The notes below the pieces were generated by a model that was not told where the DNA came from, did not search any database, and saw nothing but the letters and a program-made list of their open reading frames with translations. A program made the translations under genes and the position numbers. From Sarcomyxa edulis (lineage: Eukaryota > Basidiomycota > Agaricomycetes > Agaricales > Mycenaceae), in NCBI GenBank assembly GCA_009761415.1, contig QUOL01000036.1:1-54477 (forward strand): a DNA stretch of 54,477 nt. The letters run 5' to 3'. Of the stretch, positions 22,223 through 33,050 are shown one piece after another. The number at the start of each line of letters is the position of its first letter. Within the stretch, counting starts at the first letter, position 1.

Positions 22223-23962
22223 TTATGGACATTCCATCCCATAACTTCTCCATAAAGTCTCGTGAGTGAAATGGGCGATAGAAATGCGTTGACCGTCATT
22301 CCACTCCCAGACCTCGTGCGGTAATATCCTACCTCGTACCCAGATCATGTCACCAGGGAGATACCGAATGACAAGGTTGAGGCGTTCAATGTACAATTCG
22401 CCACCTTGAGTGAAGTGACCCAAGGTTACCATACATGCCCATGACTTGAGAGGGTCATTGCGATCTGGGTGGTTTGGAGTTTGGCGGTTATACATTATTG
22501 CACGTCCTTCGGCGATGAGGGGGTCATAGGTAGACATTCCGCGAAGGTAGGGATGCTGCATTTCGGCAAGGTGACGGAGCTTTTCAAGTGATTTGAATTG
22601 TTGGGGATCGATTTGGTGGTACGACTCATTCACGGCAATGGAGAGGTAAGAGAGGTCATGAAGTAATCTTGTAGCGAGACCGAAACGTGTGGCACTTTTG
22701 AGAAAGTCGGCAGAAATCGTGGGGACGTCTGTCTGTGATGGTATCAGTAGGTACAAGGAGCGACAGATACGAAGTACTCACGGGATGGCCTATAGCATGC
22801 CAAAGGACCACGAGTTTGATCAACCCTACCGTCTCGTCTGGTCGCTTAATGTAAGAGGAGGTTTGGTTACGCCCCCCTCCATCTGAGCCACCTCCGACAG
22901 AGAGGTTCGCGGCTCTCCCAAACGTGATTAACGTGCTTGTCAATATTTGCTATCTCAACCATATGAGTAATGGTGGATTCAAAGGCCTGAATCTACATAC
23001 CTGAGCTACTGGTTGCAACGCGTTTGGTATGGAATATACAAGGGGAATGCCGTCCGACGAGAGAGCAACGCGTGATTTTCCGTCAAGCCATTCGGTCCGC
23101 TGATCTTCGCGTCGTTTGGCGTTGCGGGTGCGAAGTCTGGCGTTGCTGGACACACCCTCTTCGAAGAGAAAGGAGGAGAAAGTCGCTGCAAAGTGTCAGT
23201 ATGTCCAGTAAGAAGATACGTGAAAACGCACTCACTGGGGATTGCTTTTCTAACTAACAGTTTCATACGGGACTTGAGTTGGCGCTCGAAACGTCTTTTG
23301 ACAGCTTCCGGACTGCGCTTGAGACTGCAATAGATCAGTCCTCTGGGTGTTTGAGGTCAACAACTATGCCTTACCTTTTGCGCTTTGCACGGCGGTTTTT
23401 GGGTCTAAGAAGGACAATAAGTTGGTCGAGGACAGAGCAACATAATAGAACGAAAACTTACTGTATCCCCTCAGCTTTGGGCTCTCCGTCGGACGTAAGA
23501 AGGTCCGATAGGTCACTGATATCTGAAAGGGTTCGTGTCAATTGAGCGTCAAGCATCTCGGTGATACTACAAACAAACGTTATTGGTGGTGGAGATATAC
23601 GAAATACAAACGTACCTGGGGGTCTCATCTGGAAGATCCAGACTTGTGAGCCTCTCCAGCATCTCGAATGGAGTCAGTGTTGGACCCGCTTGAGAACTCC
23701 CAGAGATAACCTCTTCCGTTGTTGGGGACAGTAATCGACAAGAATCTGGAATCTCCTGGACTGCCGATGTGGCAGATGAGTGTACAGGAGACGAGTGTGG
23801 CGGTGAAGACGTTGACGGCGGCAGGGGGCACCTGGCATTAGGGTTGGGCCTTGACGATGGCGAGGTGTCCCCACGCTTCCTTTTTGTGGGTCGGATGTTT
23901 CGCATTGGCCTAGCATGTGTCTGAGGCGGCCTGTTTGGCAAGCCGGGCAATGTGAAGTCCAT
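22223..23962 (-). CDS. TET/JBP-like 2-oxoglutarate/Fe(II) dioxygenase (477 aa)
   Basis: Seven exons chain in phase: 23,962-23,616; 23,566-23,462; 23,404-23,375; 23,324-23,236; 23,185-23,001; 22,949-22,782; 22,732-22,223. The protein is 477 aa. Residues 1-115 are basic and disordered (TKRKRGDTSPSS), and 140-205 are rich in Lys/Arg (nuclear-localisation-like). The C-terminal half is the oxygenase: HPD at 396-398 is the HxD iron pair, His447 in RILPHEVW the distal iron ligand, and Arg457 in GQRISIAHF the 2-oxoglutarate contact. This spacing and the NHPDRNDP and YLPGD blocks fit the fungal TET/JBP-like family, which oxidises 5-methylcytosine or thymine in characterised members and is expanded in Agaricomycetes, often near DNA transposons. 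All catalytic residues are present. The substrate is inferred. No KDZ-type transposase was seen beside it. Confidence 0.85.
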
Positions 23963-25054
23963 AGTAGAGTTGAAATTGCGAATATGAAACCTTGAGAATG
24001 GATGATCAAAGTCAATCAGGTTCAAAAGTAAATGGTATCGAAAGTATGGACAGTGGGTTTCGCTCGCCCGAGATAGCGCCGGGTTTTGACACCGGTACTA
24101 CCAAGAACGAGCCTACCACGGCAACTGGCGACTTGCACCAGGTTATGCCGCAGGAAGGGGGGAGGGGGAGGAATAAAGGTGACTAACTAAAAAGACTTAC
24201 CCGGAGATCCGTTCAGTGAAAGGCACAACCCCAACAAATCCTTCTCAAGATGGTGGAGGCCTTGAAAAAAGGAAAAACGAGTCGAAAGCGTGTGAGTTGG
24301 TGATGAAGCGAATTTACGACGTGGCAGGTGAGAGGAGAGAAATAGGCAATGAAAATATTCAAAGTCCGAATCTGTCGCCGCCGATCATGATCGGTGGACT
24401 TGGACCGTTCTTAGAATCACAACTTAGGGCGTCAACTTCAACGTTGGACGGCTGTCATCATGGACTTCGACATACCAGGTGAGTATTCGAACATGTTTGT
24501 GATAACTTCCATCTGACCCACACGGATGCAATTTCATCCAGGTTATCAAGAATTCATAGATACAACGCGTTCAACGGCGACGACCGCGTATGGCCTCTCT
24601 CTGGATCTACACTTGCATGTATATGACAACACTATCGATAGATCCCTGCCGATCTAGGAACAACCACGAAAAAATGCACAGCGTATACAAACTGTCGACA
24701 TCCGACTTCCAGCATGCGTCTTCATTTTGATGCCAGCCTGACCCTCATACTCTTAGTGCAACTCGTCGTATTTCAAGACTTCCGCTAGCAGAGATAAAAG
24801 GGGCAAAAATGGTCAAGAACGAGTGCAGCTGTTGTGGTTCTTCGGTGCTTCCAATGCAAGCTCAGGGTGTGGGTCAGGAAAGCCTTCAGCGATCACAGTA
24901 GGCGTGTTCAGTGGATTGAATAGTAATTGCGAGTAGGCTTTATCGAACTTGCAAATGAACACTGCGATTTTCGAAACAATCTGGCGCGAAATGTAAGGTA
25001 CAGTGAGCCACTAGAAGGACTACGGGATATTCTTCAAAGCGGTAAGTGATACGA
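23963..25054. other. intergenic region with a possible plus-strand exon pair
   Basis: Mostly no gene. At 24,808-24,900 a short plus-strand frame starts MVKNECSCCGSSVLP (CxxC), and at about 24,938-25,045 another reads GFIELANEHCDFRNNL and ends at a GTAAGT. Together they may be remains of a small Cys-containing gene. No splice chain could be closed, so I do not call it. Confidence 0.3.
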
Positions 25055-26079
25055 TTAAAGGGCCGGGACGGGTATGACACCCTTGCTCAAAACTATAAAA
25101 AGGAAGATGCTCGATAGGAGAGACGAGGCAAACATATGGCAAATATCGTCGGGGTTTACTGTATCCTCAGGATGCTGGTCGTATTTGTAGAGCTGGGTAG
25201 GGATATGCTCGCCCTTGACGCCATCGAAACAAGGGTATGCTTTAACGATCTTGTGCTTCCAGCCGTCGTGGAAAAACATCCCGATGATGACGAGCTGGGG
25301 TACAAACACGAATGGGCAGGTAACGTTTGTGGAGGGGGTCTTCGTGAAGATTTCTTTGACTGACAGCTGGAAGTGTAAGGTGATTACTGTTTGGGACAAT
25401 TGTATCCAGACTGCGATTACTTACATGGTATGCATCGTTGAGACCACAGACGCAAACATGGTCTGATTTGCTGGCAAGGTGGGTCTCGTACATGCGGAGA
25501 ATATGATGCAAGTGACTGCTGACGTAGGGACACAAGGAGGTGTCGTGTTTATGGGCACAAATGTCGACACCGTGGTCTCCTTCATCCATGAAGCACCACG
25601 CGCAACAACCTATGAACGCCTGGCTTGCGTAGGCGAGAAGGATGTTAAAATTTGCCTCGTTCAAATCCTTGGTTATGAGGTGAGTGAGTGCATAAGAAGG
25701 GTCACCAGAAAGACTTACATCGAAAATGGTTCCGGCGACAGCGTGATCGCTCAGTATTTTGGAGGGGGGAAAGACCCGGCTGATGCGTGCAGCGGTGATG
25801 AGGAACTCTAGCCTCTCCAAACAGTCCTGTCGACAAACGATAAGATTTATTATCCTGATTAGTGTATTGTGAATGACTCACATCATTGAGGATGCATGGC
25901 ACCAAGCTGCACTCACGGCCTCCCTGCTCAGAGAGGTACAGTTGTTGAATTTTGACTTGGATTTGAGCATCGGCGAAGGGATTTGCGTCGACGGACATGC
26001 GATCGTCGCTGGACGATGAGAATGCTGTATCGGACGAGGTGAGAATTTCGTCGCTGTCGGGGGGTGGTGAGCTATACAT
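25055..26079 (-). CDS. Cys/His-cluster protein resembling helicase C-terminal module (about 303 aa)
   Basis: Exons 26,079-25,882, 25,826-25,425 and 25,366-25,055 join in phase (303 aa). A further in-frame 51-bp GTAAGT...CAAG intron at about 25,668-25,718 may be removed, giving 286 aa. Residues 1-40 are acidic and Ser-rich. The middle carries CCAWCF...H...CAHKH...C followed about 30 residues later by CVCGL. That order (CxxC-W/F, H, C, then CxC/CxxC) parallels the C-terminal CPCCW...WCFYC cluster of the helicase in the flanking duplicates, and both are followed by a hydrophobic stretch about 90 residues on. I infer a stand-alone relative of that module, likely zinc-binding. Function unknown. 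It lies head-to-tail upstream of the TET/JBP-like gene on the same strand. Confidence 0.65.
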
Positions 26080-26493
26080 GGTGGTTTGGGAAGTTCAGAG
26101 GGGGTGGGGACCGTGGGGTTGGGGGAAAAAAAGGATCTCGAGTATCGAGTGCTCTTTTTTTTCTTGCTTCTTTTTTTGCTGATGCGATTCTTGCTCAAAG
26201 CAGTCATTCAGTTGTCTTTAGTAGTACGGCAAAGAACAGGAGGCAGAAATAGTATATATTAAAGTACCTACACAATGACAGAATGCATGGCTTGATTGTT
26301 ATTTCCCAAAAACCGAACGCCCAACAACAAACAAAGGTGGAACAGCTCGACCAAAGTAGAGAATGAAAAATGTCCAGGTACGTTGAAAGGGATTGATTTT
26401 GTTTCTCTCGTGACGAGAGATTTGATTACATGTTAAGTTCATTGTAGACGTGAATACAAGCGCCTTTGGATAGAAGGCAGAGGATGAGAACAT
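26080..26493. other. intergenic spacer between minus-strand genes
   Basis: Serves as the 3' flank of the 925-aa gene and the promoter of the Cys-cluster gene. Contains T-rich tracts at 26,150-26,178. No gene, RNA or repeat recognised. Confidence 0.5.
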
Positions 26494-29398
26494 CTAATTT
26501 TTTGCGTAGTCTGCCAGAGCTTTCCTGGACACGATCTCCACATGGTCTCGCACTCGAGAGGAGGACTTGTTTGCCTGAAGTACACGCCTCCACTGCGTAA
26601 TTGTGAGTGGCCCTGCCTGACCTGCGCGAATTTGTTGCAGCCTGCTTTGGAACCAGGCCTCGTTCTGGTCAGACCAATATCCCAGGTTGAACCCATTCGA
26701 AGCTGTTCCCCATGATTTGGGTAGGGGCCACCATGACTTCTGAGCGAGACGATCTACGTTTGCTGCGTTGATCATGAGTTTGGGGAGGTCAAAAGAATGA
26801 AGAAAAAAAACTTGCCAGTTGGGGTACTGTGATTACCACATACGATCTCCTGCTCGGTTGGACTGAGCATATCAAATGCAACTTGGTAAGACTCACCCCT
26901 GAACGAGATGTTGTCCAGAGTTTGTCCCAGTCCGTACACGGTGCTAGTACTCGAAGGCCCTGCAAGGATATCAAGATCGGGAACGATGCTGGCTGCTATA
27001 CGCCAAACGATTCCACCACACTCTCGAGCAGCCCGAGCATGACGTTGTGCCAACAACCTCTGGACCAACAATTCGTGTATTTGGTAGTCCAGAGGGGTAA
27101 ACACGTACGCGGGGCTTCTGAACGGAATGTCTGTAAGTATGGGGAGGCCTTGATACTCATGTAGGCTGGCGGGGGCTCGAGGATGCCACGTTTTTGGCAA
27201 TACGGTACCAAGCTTAAATGGAACTCCATGACTTTGTAAGACGGGGGCTGCCGCGAGAGGGGTGAGGAGTTTACACGCTCTCAAGATGTGCATGACATCG
27301 GTGGCATGATATATAAGCAGTACTGAAGATGGTGGGTCACTGAACAGAAGGAACGGGGTTTCTGGATTTTGTAGATCTCCCATCCAAGTGATATTGCTCA
27401 TGCTCGTACGGGGGTGGAGAGTGAAGATGGAACGAGGGCATTCTGGGTGGAGATCCCACAAGTCCGGTTTAGGGACACGGGTCTGATTACGATTTATGCG
27501 AGCGACATTGGTGGAATTTGTACTTGTGCTTGCATTCTGTGACACACGCACTGCTGCTCCCCCTGCTGTTCCTAACCCAGCCATGTCGTCAACAAAGTCA
27601 ACAATGGCGTTATCGATGAGAGCATCTCCTGCACTACTGAACAATGCTGTCCCAGTCATTCTAGCAACTTTTTTCAGTTCGTCAGGTTTAGCAACGGGCA
27701 GGGGTGGATGAAGATCTCCTAGAGGAGGCGTGAAACCAAATCTTTGATAAAGCAAGTACAAAACATCTGGTCGGGGAGGTTCTATCTCCATGGACGAAGT
27801 TTGGTCATCGTCATGGAATTCCTCGCCTTCTTCGACACCAATGGCCAGGCCTGATTGGGCAGGAGGAGACGTCAAACGGGGGACATCGTCATGGGTGTCG
27901 GCAGAGTGCATTGGAGCATCACTTTCCATGACGTCCGAGGGATGGTAGGCGTCCTCGTCCTCCTGTTCATCAGTACCCGCATAAGGTCCAAACTCCTCGC
28001 ATAGATCCCACTCGTTTCTCCACGAGTCGTACCTTCTTTGAGATGGAGGATAGTCATCCCAGATTGCTCCGTCCTTCACACGTGATTTGGGAATCCACGT
28101 CCGGGTCAAGAAGCCATTCGCGTCGGGTGTCCACTCGAAAAACGTCGCGCTTACAGAGGGGGGATTGCGTTCACGATTTAACCTGATTTCCTTGCTTTGT
28201 GGAGACTCCTGTAACGCGTGAACTTCGTTACGTTCTTCCCTTCGGGCAAAGAACTCCTGCCATGTTTCCCCGACACGTTGTGCGGACTTGTACGAGGTTG
28301 GCGCACCTGTGCCTTCGATGTAGGTCGGTGGGAGAGAGTGCGAGCTATCTGTATCTCGTGGGGTGACGTCTCGATGAGGTTTTATTTTGGTCTTCTCTGA
28401 TGCCATGGGAGTTATATCACTCCCCTTTGGACGCAATGCTAGGGGCCACTGTGAAGCGTCTTCTGGCGGAACTCTGGCTTGTTCGGAGGTTGGACAAAAG
28501 CGTTGGTACTTCTCGGGATCAGTTTGGTAACACCACCACAGGAATGGATCAAGCCGAATCCACAAAGGAAGGTTAGCGTTTTGGAAGAGCACGAAAGGTG
28601 AAGTCTCGTCCTCATGTTTACGGAAGATGATGAATGTGCCGACGCGAGGAATAGTCTTCGATGTGATATCTGAGTTGTCTTTGATTCGCCCTAGAAAAGT
28701 TTCCGAAATGTGTTGTGGTCCTGACGATAGCTTGCTATACCAGGATGGCTGTGAGTGGGTGAGATACGAGACTTCGGCTGCAAGCATGTGAAACCAGTTC
28801 CTGGAGATGGATGCACTGTAATTGGCGTCGCGTGCGGTCTTGTGGGTCTTTTGGTACCCAAAATGTGTCGGGGGAGGGGAAGAAAGTATAGTCAATCTTC
28901 CATCCAGCTTGTTCAGTCTGCCTTCAACCTCCATCAGCGTAGTTTCCAACTCTAGCCAGGCTCTAATCTGTTCAGGATGCAGACTATACTTGTTGATGCC
29001 CAATTTGACGACGCGAATATCCCTGAGCGGTGCGAATAATGCACCAGAAAAATGTCCTGTCACGGGCAGAAAAGCCAGGTATGCGTAGCGGGGGTGGAAT
29101 ACACCAGGGGTCAAGTAGAACTTGAAGTTCATAGATGTGGTCGGTAGCGGAGCTTCACACTGCGGCCTTTGATTTTGGAAGGGCGGAGGGAGTGCTGCTG
29201 GGACGGTGGACAATGGACGGGAATGAATACTGAAGTAATAGTGCGGGTCTCCGGGGAATGCAACTATGCGGGGAGGAGCAGTGTGCCAATTTATCTGCCA
29301 TGGTAGTCAGTAAGTGAATATATCGAAGGAAGCATCCCAAGACGTACGGGGGGATCTTGTTTGTCTTGGCTCTTGTTTGTCGTGACTTCTGTGCTCAT
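26494..29398 (-). CDS. unrecognised 925-aa protein
   Basis: Exons 29,398-29,348 (starts MSTEVTTNKSQDKQDPP), 29,294-26,837 and 26,762-26,494. The introns are 53 bp (GTACGT...GCAG) and 74 bp (GTAATC...GCAG); lengths sum to 926 codons with all phases agreeing. The start ATG at 29,398 is the first in frame after the R repeat. Visible features: an N-terminal region with FYLTPGVFHPRYAYLAF; a Trp-rich block (WIRLDPFLWWCYQTDPEKY) near 255; a charged, disordered middle (about 300-560) with an acidic stretch EQEDEDAY; and a more ordered C-terminal third rich in Leu and Pro with ARAARECGGIVW. No signal peptide or transmembrane helix. I know no family for it. The intact frame and clean introns suggest it is expressed. 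Confidence 0.8.
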
Positions 29399-30340
29399 GT
29401 TGTGTGATGGGGTGGGTCCTCCAAAGGTGAATATTACGGTGTAGGGGCCTTGGGCGCTTGGGCCAGGAATCTTTAGGTGTGTATCAAGGAGAACCGGGAA
29501 GCGGATGAAGCGTGTGTAGTATGCTGTACCTCGGAAACCCGAAGGTAGTCAGCGTATGTAGTGGGCTGTACCTCGGAAACCCGAAGGTAGTCAGCGTGTA
29601 GTGGGCTGCTCCGAGGATGCCTGATTGGGAAGCGGTGCGGTATATGGTGCGTGTAGTATGCTGTACCTCGGAAACCCGAAGGTAGTCAGCGTATGTAGTG
29701 GGCTGTACCTCGGAAACCCGAAGGTAGTCAGCGTGTATGGAGGAAGTGGGACTTTGAAGAAATCGAACATCTAATCGGATGTGGCTGTGTCGCGATCTTC
29801 CCACGGGGGTAATCGACCGCCAGCGGCGGATTTGCCCCGTGGGAAACTCCGGTGTCCTGTTTGTGACCGGCGTCGAACACTCGAAATTTTAATCTCCTCC
29901 TTCACCCATCCACACCACTTCACCGTGCAGGTTTCTGCTGTGAAGTCCCTCGAGTACAACGAACGCGATTTCTCCCTTTTACCATCCACGTCACCTTCAC
30001 CGTGCAGGTTTCTGCTGTGAAGTCCCTCGAGTAAACTACGAACGCGATCTTCACCGCCATTCACACCACCTTCACCGTGCAGGTTTCTGCTGTGAAGTCC
30101 CTCGAGTAAACTACGAACGCGATCTTCACCGCCATTCACGTCACCTTCACCGTGCAGGTTTCTGCTGTGAAGTCCCTCGAGTAAACTACGAACGCGATCT
30201 TCACCACCATCCACGCCCTCTTCGTCTACGTATCTCAGCTCAGTACCACTATAGTTCGGTATAGTGAGGTTATCTGCATCGTCTGTTCAATTTTCATCCA
30301 AATCCATCCATCCAATCTCTTTATCGAACAACTTTCCAAC
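29399..30340. promoter_or_regulatory. divergent intergenic region filled by an R repeat
   Basis: Separates the 925-aa gene (minus) from the hypothetical gene at 30,341 (plus). Almost all of it is the promoter-proximal R form. The last 125 bases are unique, CA/CT-rich and look like leader sequence. Regulatory function is inferred from position only. Confidence 0.5.
29440..30215 (+). repeat. R repeat, promoter-proximal form
   Basis: Lacks the start motif and tail. Contains the GGGCCTTGGGCGCTTGGGCC stretch, four CCTCGGAAACCCGAAGG units in two pairs (29,528-29,735), the 45-bp double hairpin (29,798-29,842), and four regular units of about 75 bp (29,919; 29,996; 30,071; 30,145) built on TTCACCGTGCAGGTTTCTGC. 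It fills the intergenic space between the 925-aa gene (minus strand, start 29,398) and the hypothetical gene at 30,341 (plus strand). Confidence 0.9.
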
Positions 30341-30904
30341 ATGCTCAACCCTAACGCGCCGACTTTTGTCCTACCCCTATACCATGCACCCATCTTTAGC
30401 ACCGAACACCGTTCAATTCGCGTTCGTCCATCAGTCTTGAAGAAGCAGTTATGCCTTCTTCGCATGTTCCCTCTATCCCTTCGACTCAGGACCAATCTTA
30501 CATCTACTAGATGCGCCGCTTATCGTCTAAATCGCAAACCTCTTATCATGCGAATCCGGCAGCTCAGGGAGTTGGATGATGTGAGAAGCTACATAGAGAG
30601 GTTTTTCGACAGTGCAGAACAGCAGATGTTGCAAATGGCTCGGGTTGCAGCATCACTCCAGTCGATCATCTTCCTTGACCCCCATCCCCTCATCGATGAT
30701 ATCTTCGACCTGCGCACTTACTCTTGGCATTGGAACCATGTCCCAATGCGTCTTCACGGATTCAGCAGTCGCCGATTCACCCTCATGTTCGACTTTTCAT
30801 CTTTCACTTCACATTATCTACATGTTGTCATACATGTCTCTTATGATCTTCCACCCGTCGTACTACCTGCCTTTCCATATGGAAAGTACAGCACCCTTTC
30901 TTGA
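30341..30904 (+). CDS. hypothetical protein (187 aa)
   Basis: Single open exon starting MLNPNAPTFVLPLYH. It contains an Arg-rich segment at 25-75, a helix-like LRELDDVRSYIERFFDSAEQQML stretch, shown here only by its ends at about residues 75-98, and a hydrophobic C-terminus rich in Phe, Tyr and His. No family recognised. It sits 125 bp downstream of the R minisatellite, the same relation as the JmjC gene to its R repeat. Splicing could change the model. Confidence 0.45.
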   Translation: MLNPNAPTFVLPLYHAPIFSTEHRSIRVRPSVLKKQLCLLRMFPLSLRLRTNLTSTRCAAYRLNRKPLIMRIRQLRELDDVRSYIERFFDSAEQQMLQMARVAASLQSIIFLDPHPLIDDIFDLRTYSWHWNHVPMRLHGFSSRRFTLMFDFSSFTSHYLHVVIHVSYDLPPVVLPAFPYGKYSTLS

Positions 30905-31074
30905 ATTTCCTTGCACTGATCACGTTTTGTTTCACCTTCGTGCTTTCGAATTGACTTGCTGGGGAATCGGAATCTTTTAGCTACTTTTACTATTTTACTA
31001 TTAATCAGGTTCGTCGAAGGTATATGTTAGCTCTAGTAGCACAGGTGAATTTATGATTGTAACAATTGTACAGT
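30905..31074. other. convergent 3' spacer
   Basis: Short AT-rich spacer between the 187-aa gene (plus) and the helix-turn-helix gene (minus); no separate element seen. Confidence 0.5.
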
Positions 31075-31920
31075 TTATTTTCGTAAAGAAGATAAGGCTC
31101 GAGTATTTCCCGCATATGCTTCCAGTCCCTTGATCAACACAAATCGATGAGCATCTGGCATTTCCGGGACCACTGCTCTGAGTAGACCTTGCAGGTACTC
31201 TGGAGTAGCATTGGAGAGGGAGGATAACTCCTCCTCCTTCCCCAACCCCCTGACCATCATGGTGTGGTGCCAGCCTGAGAGATCAATGGGGAGGGAGCCT
31301 AGGAAGTCTGCCACTGCCGCAGAGGAATCTCCCGAGACCGTGTTCGGTGGCCTCATCGCTCCTCTGGGTGGACCGAAGCGCATTGTTCCCGACACAGGGC
31401 CTTCCTGACGGGACGAGGTAGCTGCAGAAACCTGAAATGGAAATGTCAGTCAGTTCTTGGACCAACTGCTAGAGCAGATGGACTTGACCTCTCCATGTGG
31501 CTCGTGAAATATCTTCTTCTCTCGTCTGGGTGGGTCGAAGCGAAATGGTTCCAACTTACGGCTCTTCTCAGGGGACGAAGTAGCCTCAGAAATCTGAAAT
31601 GGGAATGTCAATGTGTCTGGGCTAACTGTAACACCAGATGGACTGACCTCTCCCTGGGGTGGTGGATATTTCGCCTTGAAATCATCGTCGACGAATTTGT
31701 AATCTGCTGTCTCATCATCTGGTATAGCGTAGGCATTCTGGATCGCCTTGTCTACGATCGCCCGCGTGATACCCAATTCCTTGGATATCCTTGCTGGACG
31801 CCAGCCATGGCGAAAGTACAGTCGACATTCGGCTCTCGCCTTTCGGGTAAGGGATTTTCTACCGAGATGTTCAGTCAGGCTGTAAGTTTCACAGTGATAG
31901 GAAACTTACCCTCTGCCCAT
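31075..31920 (-). CDS. helix-turn-helix protein with SAM-like C-terminus (227 aa)
   Basis: Four exons: 31,920-31,910, 31,858-31,648, 31,593-31,489 and 31,431-31,075 (684 nt, all phases agree). Residues 17-43 form a recombinase/homeodomain-like helix-turn-helix: a GW.PARISKELGI core, then TRAIVDKAI. This is followed by a DYKFVDDDF segment, a low-complexity linker, and a C-terminal domain (about 150-220) with DLSGWHHTMMVRGL and LLRAVVPEMPDAHRFVLIKGL that resembles a SAM-type helical bundle. I recall this HTH-linker-helical layout from multi-copy Agaricomycete proteins, but no function is established. DNA binding is inferred. Exons 3 and 4, with their upstream introns, look like a tandem duplication. 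The gene diverges from the JmjC gene across an R repeat. Confidence 0.75.
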
Positions 31921-33030
31921 CGGTTATGCCTGCGATGAGATGGTGGTCAAAAACTGAAGTTTAGAAATCATTATCTCCCGACTAAAATACCTTCCTGTGT
32001 TCATTATGACTCAGTACGCGTATTGCTACACGTGTTAGGGACACCCCACAAACCACACCCCCATTTCAAACGTGTACCATCTGATTTGCCTTTTTTGCGC
32101 CGACTTTCTCAGAAAAGCGATAAATAGAGCCCCAAATGTCTTGAAAGCAATGCAGGATTACCCTGTCAGTATTGAAACGATGTTAATCTTAAAAGTGTAT
32201 GGGAATATAATGGCCCACCTACGCCTTGATTTAATTCTAGCTGATTTCGCGCTGCTGCCATCCTTGAGAACCCTGACATGCTGTCGCCCCAAATTTGTAC
32301 CCCATTATGCAGGCATTTGTATTGGACATTTCCTATACCGTAATGCCTCAACCCTCAGTAAGAGGACATCTGTACCTCGGAAACCCGAAGGTAGTCAGCG
32401 TGGAGGAATTGGGCGCTGGGGCCTTTCTTGGGCGCTTGGGCCAGGAATCTTTAGGTGTGTATCAATGAGAACCGAGAAGCGGATGAAGCGTGTGTAGTAT
32501 GCTGTACCTCGGAAACCCGAAGGTAGTCAGCGTATGTAGTGGGCTGTACCTCGGAAACCCGAAGGTAGTCAGCGTATGTAGTGGGCTGTACCTCGGAAAC
32601 CCGAAGGTAGTCAGCGTGTATGGAGGAAGTGGGACTTTGAAGAAATCGAACATCTAATCGGATGTGGCTGTGTCGCGATCTTCCCACGGGGGTAATCGAC
32701 CGCCAGCGGCGGATTTGCCCCGTGGGAAACTCCGGTTAATAACCGGCGTCGAACACTCGAAATTTTAATCTCCTCCTTCACCCATCCACACCACTTCACC
32801 GTGCAGGTTTCTGCTGTGAAGTCCCTCGAGTAAACTACGAACGCGATTTCTCCCTCTCACCATCCACACCACCTTCACCGTGCAGGTTTCTGCTGTGAAG
32901 TCCCTCGAGTAAACTACGAACGCGATCTTCACCGCCATTCACGTCACCTTCACCGTGCAGGTTTCTGCTGTGAAGTCCCTCGAGTAGAACTACGAACGCG
33001 ATCTTCACCGCCATTCACGTCGTCTTCACC
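31921..33030. promoter_or_regulatory. divergent intergenic region with an R repeat
   Basis: 31,921-32,364 is unique sequence with no gene. 32,365-33,030 is the promoter-proximal R form, ending at the first in-frame ATG of the JmjC gene. It serves as the upstream region of both the HTH gene (minus) and the JmjC gene (plus). Regulation is inferred from position. Confidence 0.5.
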
Positions 33031-33050
33031 ATGCAGGACTCCTGCTGTGA
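32365..33050 (+). repeat. R repeat, promoter-proximal form, abutting the JmjC gene
   Basis: Contains one isolated and three tandem CCTCGGAAACCCGAAGG units (32,374-32,610), the double hairpin (32,685-32,731) and four 75-bp units (32,797; 32,873; 32,948; 33,024). In the last unit the usual CACCGTGCAGG reads CACCATGCAGG, and that ATG (33,031) is the most upstream in-frame start of the JmjC gene. Confidence 0.9.

Noticed and set aside
22223..23962. KDZ-type transposon carrying the TET/JBP-like gene.
   Set aside because: The association is known in Agaricomycetes, but no KDZ transposase sequence was recognised in the window.
29771..30214. A 147-aa minus-strand repeat protein across the R minisatellite.
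   Set aside because: The 75-bp unit is a multiple of three, so frames stay open automatically; units in other R copies have different lengths and break the frame.
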